From Microcebus murinus (lineage: Eukaryota; Chordata; Mammalia; Primates; Cheirogaleidae): DNA of 64,000 nucleotides. The stretch's first letter is position 1. Each line of letters begins with the position of its first letter. The position numbers and the translations under genes were made by a program. The DNA is taken from the NCBI RefSeq assembly GCF_040939455.1, contig NC_134108.1, forward strand, positions 12,553,501-12,617,500, read 5' to 3'. Below are positions 37,385-50,040 of the stretch, one piece after another. A model generated the notes under the pieces. The model ran no database searches. It saw only the letters and a list, made by a program, of their open reading frames with translations, and had not been told where the DNA came from.

Positions 37385-39100
37385 GATAGCTTTGTATTGC
37401 TTTAATTTGCAACTCTGATTTAGAATGAGTGTGAGCATCTCTTTATAGATGTTAGTCTTTGATGTTTTCCTGTCCTTAAATTGCCCTATTTTCTGTTGGT
37501 AATGCTAACTTTTTCTTGACAGTTTGCTTGAGCTCCTTATAAATCTTGACAATACTTCTTTGTTGGTTCTAGACTATTGTCATCATTTTCTCCCAGTCTG
37601 TCATCTGTCTGTTAGCTTTGTACATGGTGTTCTTCCCTAAACAGAAATCCTTAATGTTGTGTACTCAAATTCATCAGTATTTTACCCTATGTTTCATGAC
37701 TTATAATTTTGTTTTATAGGTCATCCCCCATGCTTGGGGTATAGTCTCTTAAATTTTTCTTATTATATTATATTATTTTATTTTTTCACTTGTAATTCTT
37801 TCATCTGTCTTGAGCCCATCTTTTTGTTGAGGTCCATTTTAGTTTTCCACATAAAGTGAACCAGTTTCCCAATTATACAATATGAACTTTTCCCATTAAT
37901 TTGTGATACCATCATTTTATATGTTGTGGGTTTGGTTGTCTGTGCATACTCAGATGTATATATTGGTCTATTTTCTTTCTGTATGTATCATGATATCTTT
38001 CTGTTTACATTACTATGACTCTAGAATGTCATATGCTAAGGTAAATTATCTGTATTTCTATTTCTTGTTAAAGTTGACTTAAGTATTTGTGGACCTATAT
38101 TCTTTCACTATGCATTTTATTATAGGTTTACCGAGTTCTTCAAAAAACGAACTGGAATTTCAATTTTTGGCTTATGGAATTTCAGATTAGAGATGAATGT
38201 GAGGATAATTGGTGTCTTTATAACATTAAGTCTTCTTGTCCAAGAAATGAAATTTCACTTCATTGTATTATCTTCTAAGTTCCATATTAGGAGTTTTAAA
38301 ATTTTGTTTGACTGATATTAATATTTTCTTGGTTCAGTTAATGTTCCTTATACCTGACAGTTTTTCTTCGTGTTGTAAATTGTATATTACTTTTTTTCTT
38401 ACAGTTGATTGTTATAGCCCAAAAATTACTTTGACATTTTGTAAATTGATTTTATATCAGGAGACATCATGAAATACTCTTCTTCATTTAAATAGAATGT
38501 CAATTATGCTGTTGATTTTCCAGATATATGACTGACCATAGCACATACAAATAATGACATTTTCATCTTTTCTTTCCTTTGACTCTTTTTTTTTTGTCTT
38601 TCTTCACAGAAATAGCTATAAATTCTAAAATTAGGTTAAATAATCATGGTGACAGTGAAAATTTCTGTCTGTTTATCTTAAAATGAAACTAAAGATTAAG
38701 CAATAATGTTTGCTTGAGGAAATTGTTCTGTAAAACCCACTTTTAGAAGTTCCATTTTATCTATAGTATCTTAGAATTTTTCTTTTTAAAATCATAAACA
38801 GTTATTGAACTTTATCAAATAATTTTTCTACATATATTGGCACAGTAATTTCATGTTGTGACTTTAGTTATTTGATATAGTCCAAAAATAAACTGATATT
38901 GGATTATCAATTCCTGAAATAAATTTCTCTTTATTATGACATTGTTTTTTATACTTGTTGGATTTGACTAGCTGTTGTTTTATTTATATTTTTGCATTGT
39001 CCTTTGTGAGTGAAATTAGTACATAATGTCCTTTTCTTGTATTGTCTTTCTGATTTTGGAATTCAAATTTCATTAGCTTTATAAGAATGATCTTTATAGT
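37385..39100 (-). mobile_element. Old L1M ORF2 fragment, antisense
   Basis: About 1.7 kb of reversed ORF2: 'ttgcttgagctccttataaa', 'tctcccagtctgtcatctgt', 'ctttgtacatggtgttcttc', 'gtttcatgacttataatttt' and 'aatttcacttcattgtatta', through the reverse transcriptase region ('aatcatggtgacagtgaaaa'), to 'ggcctcacaaa' at the right edge. Highly diverged. The 69-codon plus frame at 38263 is antisense noise. Confidence 0.75.
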
Positions 39101-39104
39101 AAAT

Positions 39105-39666
39105 AGATAGGCCTCACAAAGATGTCTATTGTGTAATCCCTGAAACCTGTTAATATGTTATATTACATGGCAAAGAGATTTTGCACATGGGATTAAGGTT
39201 ACAGACCTTAATTAAGGTCTGTATAATCCAAGTAGGTTCACTCTATTTATATGACCTCTTAAAAGCAGACAGCTTTATCTGACTGGAAGCAGAGAGATGG
39301 AGTCAGAGAAGATAGGAGAGAGACAGCAAAATTGGAAGTCAGAGAAATACCAAGAATGAGAAGGATTTGACATGTCATGCTAGCTCTGAGATATAGGAAA
39401 CCATGGCGAAGGATCAGAGATGTCTATTGGAGTTTAGGATTGTTCTCTGCTGACAGTGAACAAAGAAATAGAGGCATTAGTCCTTACAGCTGTAAGTAAC
39501 TGGATTTGGCCAACAGCTTGAATAAGCTTGGATTGCCCTTTTCCCTCAACCTCCTAATTAGAACCTATGCAGATTACTGACCTACAGAACTCTAAAATAA
39601 TAAATGTCTAATTTTAAATGATTGTATTTATGATAAATTTTATGCAGCATTAGAAATCTAATACAG
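39105..39666 (+). mobile_element. MaLR LTR, MLT1 type
   Basis: 'cctgaaacctgttaatatgt', 'ttacatggcaaagagatttt', 'ggattaaggttacagacctt', 'cttaaaagcagacagcttta', 'gagaaggatttgacatgtca', 'gacctacagaactctaaaat' and the end 'attagaaatctaatacag' follow an MLT1 LTR. It is the 5' LTR of the element whose interior follows. Confidence 0.85.
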
Positions 39667-41030
39667 ATACTAAGAGTGGAGTGATTAATATGATAAAAAA
39701 TTAATTTGTTACTATTGTGACAAATATTTGAAAACATAACAGTGACTTTGGAATTGGAGAGTGGGCAGAGGCTAAAAAAAATGAGGAGTGCAATAGAGAA
39801 AGCCTAGATTACTATTGAATGGACTAGTAGAAATACAGATGTTAGTGACTCTGCTAGTTAGGGTTCAAAAGGAAATGAGGGAGCATGGCAGAGAATCCTA
39901 ACTCACCTTACAGAATACATCAATCATTGGGAATCATATGTCTACTAATGACTACTAGCAAAAATATGAATTTTAAAAGTGTTACTGCTCAGGGCACAGA
40001 GGGCAGTAAGAAATATGTTACAAAGGGAATTCTTTTTACACTGTGGCAGAAAACTCAACAGATTTTTATCATTTTTATCCTGCAGTTATATGGAAAGCTG
40101 TCCTTATAAATAATGAACTCTGCTGTTTACATGAGATTTCTAAGCAAGATGTTGAATGCATAGCATGGTTTCTCCTCACTGCTTATAGAAAAATGTGAGA
40201 GGAGGGAGATAAATTGGGGAAAATACCGTTAAACAAATAGAAACCAGGATTGAATGATTTGGGTATGCTTGGTCTATCCAGATGGCAAAAAAAAAAAAAA
40301 AAGAAAAGAAAAAGAAAAAGAAAATTAAGAGATTTCTTCCCAAATGTAGCATAGAGAAATACCCAAGTGTATGGCTTGACAACTTCTCTCTAAAACATCA
40401 GAAAGATCAAAAGACCAGAGTATTTAGTCACATAGTATCTTTAAAATGATTAGGAGAGTGATTCACACTATCTCTCTTAACCAAACCATGGAGCTTCTAG
40501 GAATATTAAGGTTATTGTCCCTCAGCCATCTCAGCAGGAGCTAAAAATGAGAAAAAAAATTATCTAGGAAGGATCTATACACAAGTCTATTATTTAATAG
40601 GATGAATTCCTATGACATACATGGGAGACCCATAAAGTTCTTGGGAATCTCATACCAGCAGAAACATGACCAGCTAAGACTAAAAAGGTCATTGAAAAGC
40701 AATTAAAGTCTGTTAGATTATAAAATTTGGATGTTGAAAAACAGATTGACAGAACTAGTCCTCTGGTAACACATTCTGTTGTTTAAGAGTAGAGGAATAG
40801 AGGAAGGATAACCCAGAGGGCACAGTGTGGGCCCAGAGGGCAAAGCAAAGAACCATAAAGGATTATCCCCAGGCATTAAAACATAAAGGAGTTTACTCAG
40901 CTGGGTTTCAAAATTGTTTTTGGAATTGAATCCATAGCATAATAATAAGCTATTCCTTGAAAACTTGAAATAATTCCCAGTAAATATATTTAGGACCAAA
41001 ACATCTTTCTGTTGTCTTGGAAGTATACCA
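39667..41030 (+). mobile_element. MaLR interior (non-coding retroviral remnant)
   Basis: Interior of the MLT1/MST/THE1 group, directly after the LTR. Blocks: 'gtgactttggaattggagag', 'gaaagcctagattactattg', 'ctctgctagttagggttc', 'ctttttacactgtggcagaa', 'aacaaatagaaaccaggatt' and 'acataaaggagtttactcag'. MaLRs lack functional polymerase and envelope genes; this one has only scattered frames (74 and 93 codons). A homopolymer/AAAAG stretch sits inside at 40283-40325. No 3' LTR is visible after 41030, so the element is truncated. Confidence 0.75.
40283..40325 (+). repeat. A run with (AAAAG)n
   Basis: An A17 run followed by repeated 'aaaaag' units inside the MaLR interior. Simple repeat, likely length-variable. 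Confidence 0.85.
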
Positions 41031-44000
41031 TCAAATTGGACATGTACTGATAGGATTGTTTTTATTAGTTTGTAATAAGTTATTTTAAGTATCTACTGGC
41101 TACTCATTGCTTAATTGGAAAGAGAGCCTTTATATATTTCAAATGCATGTGCATTTCATTATTTGATTTATTTGCGATTGATTCCTAGCACTATAGTTAG
41201 AACAGATGTATATATTTTATGTTTTTTAAAAATATGTATTTAAAGCTGGTATTTAAAATTTGTAAATGGCAGAATTCCAATGTAAGCAAAAGGTTGTATA
41301 GACCCATACAATTCAAGGAAAGTGTAAATGACCAAGTAAAGGAGTGTGTGGGATGATTTTGAGACTCAGTAATAGTTGGATTTATATTAACAAAAATCAC
41401 ATGCTACCAAATCCATTTGTCTAACACTTTCTCTGCACATCTCTTTAAGTTGGCTTCAGTTCCTCCAAGTCCAAAGTGGTTGTCTTCCCATTGTGAGAAA
41501 CATAACCACTAATATATTCTAAATATTAGACATTATAACCTAGCTATGAGGAAAAAAAACATTAAAATATTGCTGACCCAGTTTTGAGTGCCCTAAAGGA
41601 TGTATTTATTGTCCTGTCTGATTTAGGTGCTAATGAACTTGGGCCAATAAAATAGGACCAGTGGCAGAGGTCATGTTTCTCTAGCACCTAATTGTCTAAA
41701 ATAATTATTTTAGATAGGAGGGTGAAAAAATTGAACAAGTAACTCTTGATTTCTAAACCTGTCTAATGGTTAATTAGCAACATTGAAATTTTTTCAATTG
41801 TTATTCATTGGGGTTTATTTATGGTTTAATAACTAAAGCATGTTCCTTCCTTCCTACCCCCCTTCCTTCCTTCCTTACCCAGAAAATCAATTTTTATTTA
41901 CATTTTTCATATTCTGCTTACGACATACATTTTTGGTCATCATGATCAAAGCACAGCATCAGCCTTTGAAAGAATCACAGGGACCTAGTATTCATGGACT
42001 TCATGTGTACAATGCACTGTCTTGAACGATGATCTACCCGGCATTTAATAGATGGTAGTAAAGACCTGCAAAGGCAACAGGTATCATGCTGTTTAACAAA
42101 AACAGGTTCCAAAGACCCATGGCATTGTCAATTACAACAATGTCATTAGCTCTCATTTGTGGCAAAAGAAATAAAATTAGCCAAGAATTATCCATTTGAA
42201 ATAGAGAAGGAAAGACTGTTTCCTGAAAGTAAGCAGGAAGAGGTGGTACCTAGACACTATAGAGAATCTATACATGTACTTATTGGAAAATTAGCAATTA
42301 AGTACCTCTTCTCTACCCATTTTTCTAAATCTTCAGTGATATATATCATCAAGTCTTACATGGGGCCATGAATTTTATAGTACATTTTTTAATCAAATTG
42401 TTTATATAGAGAAGCTATTCCTCAACAAAATATTTGCCCTGGACCCTGCACACGCTAGTTGAGGAGATTGGAGGTTTTCTCTGAATTCTATAAACATCAT
42501 TTCTGAAAGCCTTCAATATATATACATCTTAAGTCTAACGAATTCGCCAATAAAAATTCAGTTCAAGTTTATTTGTCCATTTATATTTGAAATATTTTTA
42601 TTTACATTTGCATTTAGAAAATATGTTTTGATTTAAATTTTATCTGAAATGTACTTTAATTGAAATTTGAAGAGCCTTTGAATATGCAACCATAATTCTA
42701 ATATTCTAGATATTAGATTTATAGATACAACTTTTTTGTGTCAATATTTATAGACACAACTTTAAAATAATGAAAGAAATATGGAGGACATTATACTGTA
42801 TTTGATATGTTTTTGGTATATGGATGATGTAGTTAATTATTTACAAACTAACAATTATACTCTAATAGTAACATAGACCTATATGAAGTGTGAGATTTAT
42901 TTTCAATTTAAAATATAACTTTACTAATCTTATGCAATGAGATTTATTATTTCACTTTTAAAAGAATGCTTACCTATTAGTCTTTTGATAAACACTTCCC
43001 TTGATCAAGAGATCTCTATAAATTTTATAATGTCAAAAGAGATAAAAATTTACTTTCCTTATATTTTTAAAGTTCGAATAGCAATGAAAAAGCCATTGAC
43101 TTTTAAATAACATAAAATTAAAAATAGATTTCAATTGCTAAAATTTCATTTTAGGTATTTAAGAAAAAATATAAATGTGATTCATTTTGATTCTTTAGAT
43201 ACAGATACAAACCAGTTGATAGCAAAAGGATTTCTTTTCTAGTGATAGATTTTGTTTTGTTTATTTTTCCTGTTTCTAAAACTAATCTAAAGTAGTTTCT
43301 AAAGCTAATCAAAGGAAAATTCAAGACAAATGCATTCCAAAATTTATTTAAGAGTTTTCGATGCCATCTTTTTTATTTCGAAAGCAAGTGAAATTATTTT
43401 TGTTTGGTTTCCTTACAACTCTTTATCCTCTGCCAAAGAAAGAGAAAGAAAGAGAAAGAATGAGAAAGAGTTTGCAAAATATCATGATTACAATAGACCC
43501 TTTTTCTTTTATACTTACTGACACATTTAGGAAGTCAATTCAGGTCTGTCTGTGTAATGAACCATTCAAGAACAGACAAATGCAGATGAAATGCAGATTA
43601 CCCCAGAGAAAAGATTGAAATGTTTATCTCCACTGAAGGGCAGAGAAAGCAGATAGACAATGGTTTGAAGGAGGATCATAAATAATAAGTCAAATCACAG
43701 AATGCCAAATTTTTGTTTCACATTTCAAAGTGAGAAATTGTCAGGCTCAGAAAATATTTAACAGTTATGTTAACTATTGCTTTTAATAATGACTTCTTTG
43801 ATCTTAAAAAGACGTAAAGCCAGGTAAAAAGTGTAAGGTGCATAATGTAATTTATACTAAACATAGTTGTTACATAAAGTGTTAGAAAATAAGGACTCAT
43901 TATTATTCCTTATCTGAAAACAAAAACATTCCTTATCTGAAAACATTATCATAGGGGGAAAAGAATAATTTTCCTCTCTACCCTCCATGAGTTCTTGTCC

Positions 44001-44117
44001 GGTATTTTCTGTAACAAAATACAGATTAAGAAGAGGAAAACAAACAGAAATTTAATAACATGTATGACTCCTATATCCATAGAGGTTAACCCAGAGAAAT
44101 GGGAGTAAATTTCAAAG
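41031..44117. other. No gene; a few simple tracts
   Basis: About 3.1 kb, AT-rich. Small tracts: a (CTTC)n-like stretch at 41843-41879, a GA-rich (agaaag)n stretch at 43434-43472, and a perfect 20-bp palindrome at 41695-41714. Frames of 60-85 codons lack domains. I see no exon or repeat family. Confidence 0.5.
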
Positions 44118-44119
44118 TA

Positions 44120-44220
44120 CAGTTGACCCTTAGACAACACAAGAGTTAGGGGTGCTGATTCCCCATCCTGTTAAAAATCTACTTATAACTTTTGACTCCC
44201 CCCAAATTTTACTACATAGT
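44120..44220 (+). mobile_element. Tigger2-type terminal fragment
   Basis: After a TA (44118-44119) the sequence cagttgacccttagacaaca begins a Tigger2-type terminus, followed by 'gttaggggtgctgattcccc' and 'aaaatctacttataactttt'. The text jumps from one end of the family to the other, so most of the interior is missing. Confidence 0.75.
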
Positions 44221-44224
44221 CTAG

Positions 44225-44700
44225 TTAGAACTACTCCATGGTTGGTGACCCCTCATCAGGAAAGAACGCTGGTCAGTTGTGCTGAAAATGCAAAATGGGA
44301 GGGGTAGCATTAGGGAGTTGATTGAAATCAGAGGAGAAACAAGTCTTTCCAAAGGGCTGGTTCTGTTTGGCTCTTAGGGAAGAAAGCCTGATGGTGGCTA
44401 ATCAGGGAATGGGTACCACAAGGCAGATCTGACCTCCCATCTCATCATGGCCAGGAACTCAGTTTTGGGGTTTCTCTGGGGTCCCCTTGGGCAAGAGTGG
44501 GTCTATTCAGTCAGTGAGGGCTTAAGATTTTATTTTTATTCCTCACTCCTTTTCTGCACCAGGCTGAGAAAGATGATTAAATCACTATAGACTCTTTTCA
44601 ATGGAGAAGAAACTGACCTAAATCTCCATAACAAATCTTACTTTTCCTGGCTATCTCATCCAAACTGAGCTTTCCCTACACCCTTCCTTCTCTTTTCACA
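44225..44700 (+). mobile_element. ERV1-like interior fragment
   Basis: 'gtgctgaaaatgcaaaatgg', 'tagggagttgattgaaatca', 'tggctaatcagggaatgggt', 'gcagatctgacctcccatct', 'cttgggcaagagtgggtcta' and 'agtcagtgagggcttaagat' recall the 3' interior of MER4-group ERV1 elements. No retroviral frame survives. The match is from memory and the limits are approximate. Confidence 0.5.
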
Positions 44701-44703
44701 ATA

Positions 44704-45038
44704 CAATGGGCTTTCTGAACCCATAGATTCCACATCCATGGATTCAACCAACCACGGATAGAAAATACTTCTTTTTTAAAATTACATGTGTAGTGAACAT
44801 GTACAGACTTTTTCCTTGGGGATGTTAGTCTATAAACAATGCAGTAAAACTACTATTTACATAATATTTACCTTGTATTGGGTATTATAAGTAGTCTAGA
44901 GATGAATTAAGTATAGGAGAGAATATGCATAGGTTATATGCAAATACTATGCCATTTTGTATCAGGGACTTGAGCATTCTTAGATTTCGGGATCTGCGGG
45001 ACTAGAACCAATCCCTCATGGTTACTGAGGGTTGACAG
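44704..45038 (-). mobile_element. MER2-like TcMar-Tigger element with TA duplication
   Basis: 335 bp between two TA dinucleotides (44702-44703 and 45039-45040). From left: 'catccatggattcaaccaac', 'tattgggtattataagtagt', 'ataggttatatgcaaatact', 'gccattttgtatcagggact' and 'gggactagaaccaatccctc'. Opposite orientation to the copy at 11472-11831. Being bounded by TA on each side, it looks like a complete insertion into the ERV-like segment. Confidence 0.85.
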
Positions 45039-45179
45039 TACCATGGTATTTAAGCTACAAAAGAAAGTAAAATGTCAGGACCTTCTAAATGTATTACACC
45101 AAGGGAGAAATTAAGCTGTAAAGACAGTCATATAGCATGTTTGCAATTCTACTTATTAAATTAACTGTCTTGTTTATTG

Positions 45180-45560
45180 TTCTTTCTCTATAAACGACTA
45201 GGAGAGATCAGAGATCAGACCTTCCCCCTTCCAATTACTGATCTTTGTTATAGATTAAGTTCCTTCATTGTCCTGTACCAAACTCAGACCAGATGGCATC
45301 CAAGACCCCATGACAGTTACATCTTCAGTGTGGAATATTAACTATACCTTTCCTGGAAAAAAAAAAAAAGACCACTTCAACTGATCAGATCCATTATAAC
45401 TAAGCATTAAGCCTTATATACAAAGATGTTGAAATTCTATTACACTTTTCCTGAACATTGTCTATATAAATGATCCCAAACTCCTACACTTTGGAACATT
45501 AACTTCCATTCTTCAGAATTTGTGCTTCAAGTAAAGAACTATAAATGGTAGAGAGAAAAT
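45180..45560 (+). mobile_element. LTR-like segment (ERV1 type)
   Basis: 'gaccccatgacagttacatc', 'taagcattaagccttatata', 'tctatataaatgatcccaaa' (TATA-like) and 'cattcttcagaatttgtgct' look like an ERV1 LTR. It lies where the 3' LTR of the ERV fragment at 44225-44700 would be expected, beyond the inserted MER2-like element. An A13 run sits at 45359-45371. Confidence 0.45.
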
Positions 45561-45584
45561 TAGTTTTCTTCCTCTATAAACAAA

Positions 45585-45690
45585 ATGCATTGTCTAAGAT
45601 TGCACAGCTCCTAGTGAGACACTGGGATTCAGACTCAGGTGATTTGTTTCCAGGACCCGTGTTCTTTAACCATCATCATCACATTGTTCA
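45585..45690 (-). repeat. MIR SINE fragment
   Basis: 'gattgcacagctcctagtga', 'actgggattcagactcaggt' and 'acccgtgttctttaaccatc' give the antisense MIR order. Confidence 0.75.
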
Positions 45691-46939
45691 CAAAATGGGT
45701 CAAGTGTTCTGCTAGGTAAGAACCAGAAGGTTTCCAGTTGCTAGGTGAGAGTTTCCATCCAAGATGTTGTCTTTGATTATAAGTAAACTTACATGGAGAT
45801 ACAGATGGAATGTTTCCAGTGGCAGTAGAGATTTTTTTTGTGTGTATGTGCATTTGATGATAAGCATGAGCTTTATGTCTTTCTTCTGCGTAAATAATCA
45901 TAGCATGCATGGACTTAATGCAGTCTGTCTTTTTCTTGTAGAATACTGCATGATATGCCAAAGAAGGGTATAAACAGTGATCTTAGGACTATAATAGCAC
46001 ATGCCTATTTCCAATGCAACAGTAAGGCCTAGAGAGAACTTTAGATGATGGATGCAACATTGTACTCATGTAAGAAGAATAGATAACACAAAACAACAAC
46101 ACTCTGCCATTAGAAATTCCCTTGATCCCTCTAGAATATTGAGTGTCTTTCAAATATGCTAAGGACAATGGGAGTAACTATAACAAAATATGCTACTTAT
46201 ATTTCCTACCTCACATATTTAGGAAAAAAAGAAAATGTCCTATGAATATACAATATTTTAAAAAAATCAGGATGAGGGAAAATTCATCTAGAAAAACGTA
46301 CCTCTTTTTTTATCTTGATTAAAAGGTTTTTAATAACCAGGTTAAGATTTTTCTGACACAAGTGTTATGAGACTACACATTTAAAAACACTGTTCTAGAA
46401 ATGTTTTTAACCATTTCGCTTCATTTGTTCTTCTTAATAATTCTTAGGAATGACCAAAATATTTTGTATATTATAATGAATGAGCTGACTTTAAGAAAGT
46501 TTGCCATAATCCATATAGTGTAGATGGTAGGATAAGAATTAGAAGCCAGTGCTAAAGTATTATCCAACTATTGTGAGGTACAAGCCTGCCAAACCAGGAT
46601 TCAGGCAAGTTCCATATCAATCCCTGCTGTTTTATTTAATTGTTAATGATTTAGTGTTATAAAATATTGTATAAATGACAAAATTTATAATCTCAATTAA
46701 TTTTAAATTAAGTCTTTCTCTCTCTCCACATATACATACACTCTATATATGTGTGTGTGTGTATATATATATATATAAATATACATATGTACACATAAAC
46801 ATATACCCCAAAGCAAAAATTTATAATGCCTCACATTTCTGATTCCTCTCACTCTTACCCACTTACCTTCCTGGAACACAATAATAAGCTTTCAGACATA
46901 TTAGCATAGTCCACACATATGTACAAACATTTGTATTTA
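45691..46939. other. No gene; AT/TG microsatellite
   Basis: At 46736-46800 there is a compound (TG)n(TA)n microsatellite. A weak antisense MIR may lie at 46400-46560. The 108-codon minus frame at 45635-45961 begins in the MIR and has no domain. Confidence 0.45.
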
Positions 46940-47300
46940 TAGGTATGTATATCACTGGCAGCATTTTTTGTAATAGTTGAAGATTTGAAACAAGCCATCA
47001 ATGGGGCCTTGTTGGACAAAACATGGAACATATTTATTTTGAATCACATGCATATTTAACAAAGTAAACCATGACTCTAGGAACTCACATAGAATGATCT
47101 TCAAGTTATTTTATTAAGTGAAAAAGTAGCACACAGAAAAATATGCTGGCTAAAGGATAGATCCTATATATATCTCTGGAATGATTTTTTTAAAAGCACA
47201 TTAAAAGTTAATTTGGGGGAGGGTGACTGGGGGACTGGAATTTATAAGGAGAAAGAGATATTGTTCAAAACCTTTAAACTACGTTACAAACTTGTTTAAA
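46940..47300 (+). mobile_element. L1M/L1ME 3' end fragment
   Basis: 'tgtaatagttgaagatttga', 'aacaagccatcaatggggcc', 'attttattaagtgaaaaagt', 'cacacagaaaaatatgctgg', 'tctctggaatg' and 'ggagggtgactgggggact' follow the end of ORF2 and the 3' UTR of an old L1 (or HAL1). Diverged. Confidence 0.7.
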
Positions 47301-49609
47301 AGCAGACATTTTTAAAAAGAGTCTAGGTAATAAGCACAAAATGCTTCTAAATAACTAAAATGGATACCGTAATTTGCATAAACCAAAATCTCCAAAACTA
47401 GCACCCTTAGTATACTGATCCTGAAAGATGTTCTGAAGAAAAACAACACAAAAGTGTGTGATGAGATACGTGTGGAAATGCAAATGAAATCTCAACCTCT
47501 TCCACATTTACTATGAGCCCTGCATGTCCCAAGCCCTGAGTACTTTTTTCAGAAAGGAATATCTTCTGCTCTTTTTTCATTCCATAATTTGTAAGATGTT
47601 TTTGACTTTTAAATTCTTTTGTATAAAGCAGCATTTAACACCCAATAACGCCAGTTTTAACATAACACTCCTGAGGAAATACAGTGCCGCTTTATGCTAG
47701 ATTCAATGCAAAGTGTGTATGGGAGATTCCATTAAGTCAGTACTCGGAATAATTTTTTTTTATTTTGTACGCAAGTGCAGCATCCCTGACATTCTGATTT
47801 TTAAATGAATAATAGGTTAGAAATAGCAAACTATGTGGGAAGAAGAGGCAGTTACAGGCAGGTATTCTAATAGCTGGAAAAAGCTATAGCCAAAAAAAGA
47901 GACTGGATAAATAAAATAGACATAGTAGAATGTATGACTATTTTGATTTAATTAAAAAACAAGGGAGCAATAATGACTCATTCAAATTGTTGTGTAGACT
48001 AAGTGGTAACATATTCAAGCCATATTGATAGGTATGATTTATAACATCAAGAAATACCTTTAAAGAAAGAAGAAAAGACAGGAATATACCACACACAAAG
48101 CAGGAAGGCACTCCCAATTGTATTGAGACTTTGATAGTGTTGTCATAAGGGATGCAATTCAGTGTGAAACCCAGAAAACAAAAATCCAATAGCAAGTTCT
48201 CAGGTTTTACCTAGCCTATTTAAAAGGAAAAGACAGTCTGATTTTTACCTACCTACAGAAAAAGTTTTTCAAACAGAGTTATCTGTTGAGTGAAATTATC
48301 CTGATGAAAGAAGAGCTCTTAATAGCATCCCGTTGCCTTTGCTTTAATTCTTCGTTCATTAACCACCTTCTAATCTATCAGTTAGTATCTTCATTGAGTT
48401 TACTCCCCAAGAACACACATCTTTTCAGGTAAAGGAATCTAGCTTTTAAGCAGTTGTAACTTTCTTTGTTAATTAATCAGAATACGTGTAAGGAGGCAAA
48501 GTTATTTTCCTGTTTTAGACTTTTGCTGAAGACCACTAAAGGAAAACAGTGCATGTCAAAACAACTATAAAGAATATATAAAACTAAAAAGTCAAGCAAC
48601 GTCTATTGATGCCTCTCTTTTTTTTTTATGGTAAGATATAGTTTCTTATCCTTGTGGAAACTTTTATAAATGATCAATGGAAGAAAAAAAAATCAACTTA
48701 AACATAAAGAGAAAAAAAATAGAGTAAAACATTTCCCAAGACAGATACAAATTCACTTTTTCTGAAACATTCCAAATATTTGGGAAGCTGAAAATTTTTG
48801 AAATACTATGAAACAATGTAAATCTTGACCTTCATTAATTTTGGTTTAATTATTTTGCTGTAATATCTGGAGTTCTAAAATATGCATATTTTTCCACAAA
48901 GAAATTCATATGTGTTTATTTGCTTCCTAAATAGAAACATAATAATGCGAATGCATTGTTTTTCTTGATATTGTTTAAATGTTAATACCAAATAAGATAG
49001 AGGCAGGGAGAGAACAGTCCTGCCTCTCTTGAAAGCTTCAGAATTTTTGAAAAGCAAATTTTGAACTTGCCCTTTTTCTTTTTTATTTAAATGATTTTAA
49101 TATTATTGTTTCTGTTTTGCTTTTCCTTCTTATTCATTAAGATCAATTACAGCAAGAAAGAGAAATAAGATGGTTGGGAAAGAACACATTTCCTAACTAT
49201 AATTAGAGTTTTATAGAGAAATAAAAATATAAAAATTAACTTTTCTGAGTCAAATGCACTTATCATTTAATGGAACTATCATTAGGGTCTTTCTTACCAA
49301 GTAATGATTTTAAACCATGAAAATATTGCTTCTCTAAAAACAACAAAATGCATCATGAAATTCAGAGTGCTCTGCAGGTAACAAGGCCACTCGGGAAGCA
49401 GCAACAAAACACTTTTATATAAGAATGTGGCAAATTATCTTAAATTTTGCATTATTCTAGTCAACAGGAGACTCAGAAATGTGAATTTTCAGGCACTGAC
49501 ATCTCAAAATGGTCAGAAACAAAGAAAGTTCTGTGACTTATTTTCTTTGAGAAAATTTCAGGCGTTGTTACAATTGTACGCTTTGTACATTCTGTTCCAA
49601 TTGCCTACA
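47301..49609. other. No gene or repeat recognised
   Basis: About 2.3 kb, AT-rich. The 60-85-codon frames, mostly on the minus strand, have no domain. No RNA gene seen. Confidence 0.5.
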
Positions 49610-49614
49610 CTATT

Positions 49615-49798
49615 CAGGAAAGTAACAGGCTGTACAGGCTTGTCGCCTAAGGACTATAGGCTACACCATATAGCCTAGGTGTGTAATAGGCTATACCATC
49701 TAGGTTTGAGTTAGTACACTCTATGATGTTCGCACAATGCAGTCACCTAACAATGCATTTTTCAGAATAGATCCCTGTCGTTAAGTCACACAGGACTG
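49615..49798. mobile_element. TcMar-Tigger-type terminal fragment
   Basis: 'gtcgcctaaggactataggc', 'ctacaccatatagcctaggt', 'gtgtaataggctataccatc', 'acactctatgatgttcgcac' and the end 'gtcgttaagtcacacaggac' match a common Tigger-group element whose terminus reads 'taagcgacgcatgactg'. Only one end is present. The plus frame at 49427-49678 runs into it and is not a gene. Confidence 0.65.
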
Positions 49799-49859
49799 TG
49801 TTAGTAAGTTAGTTCAGCACACAAAAGCAATATCCCCCTATAGTGTTAGTGGCAAATTA

Positions 49860-50040
49860 CAAAACATATAAAATCAAATTCAGACTTTGCCTGTAGGTCA
49901 CTTTGTGACTCAATTACTATGTTTCTCTGAGCCTCAGTTTTTTTTTTTTTTTTTTTTTGGTAAAATGGGCTGAATGTCTATAATGTGACATTTCTGTATG
50001 AGTTACAAAATGGCTAGCAGGGCAGTTATATTATGTTTTT
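49860..50040 (+). repeat. MIR SINE with an expanded T run
   Basis: 'caaattcagactttgcctgt' and 'ctctgagcctcag' lead into T21 (49938-49958) and then 'ggtaaaatgggctgaatg'. In the family the corresponding place is 'cctcagtttcctcatctgtaaaatggg', so the T run has replaced or swallowed part of the core. Confidence 0.75.
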
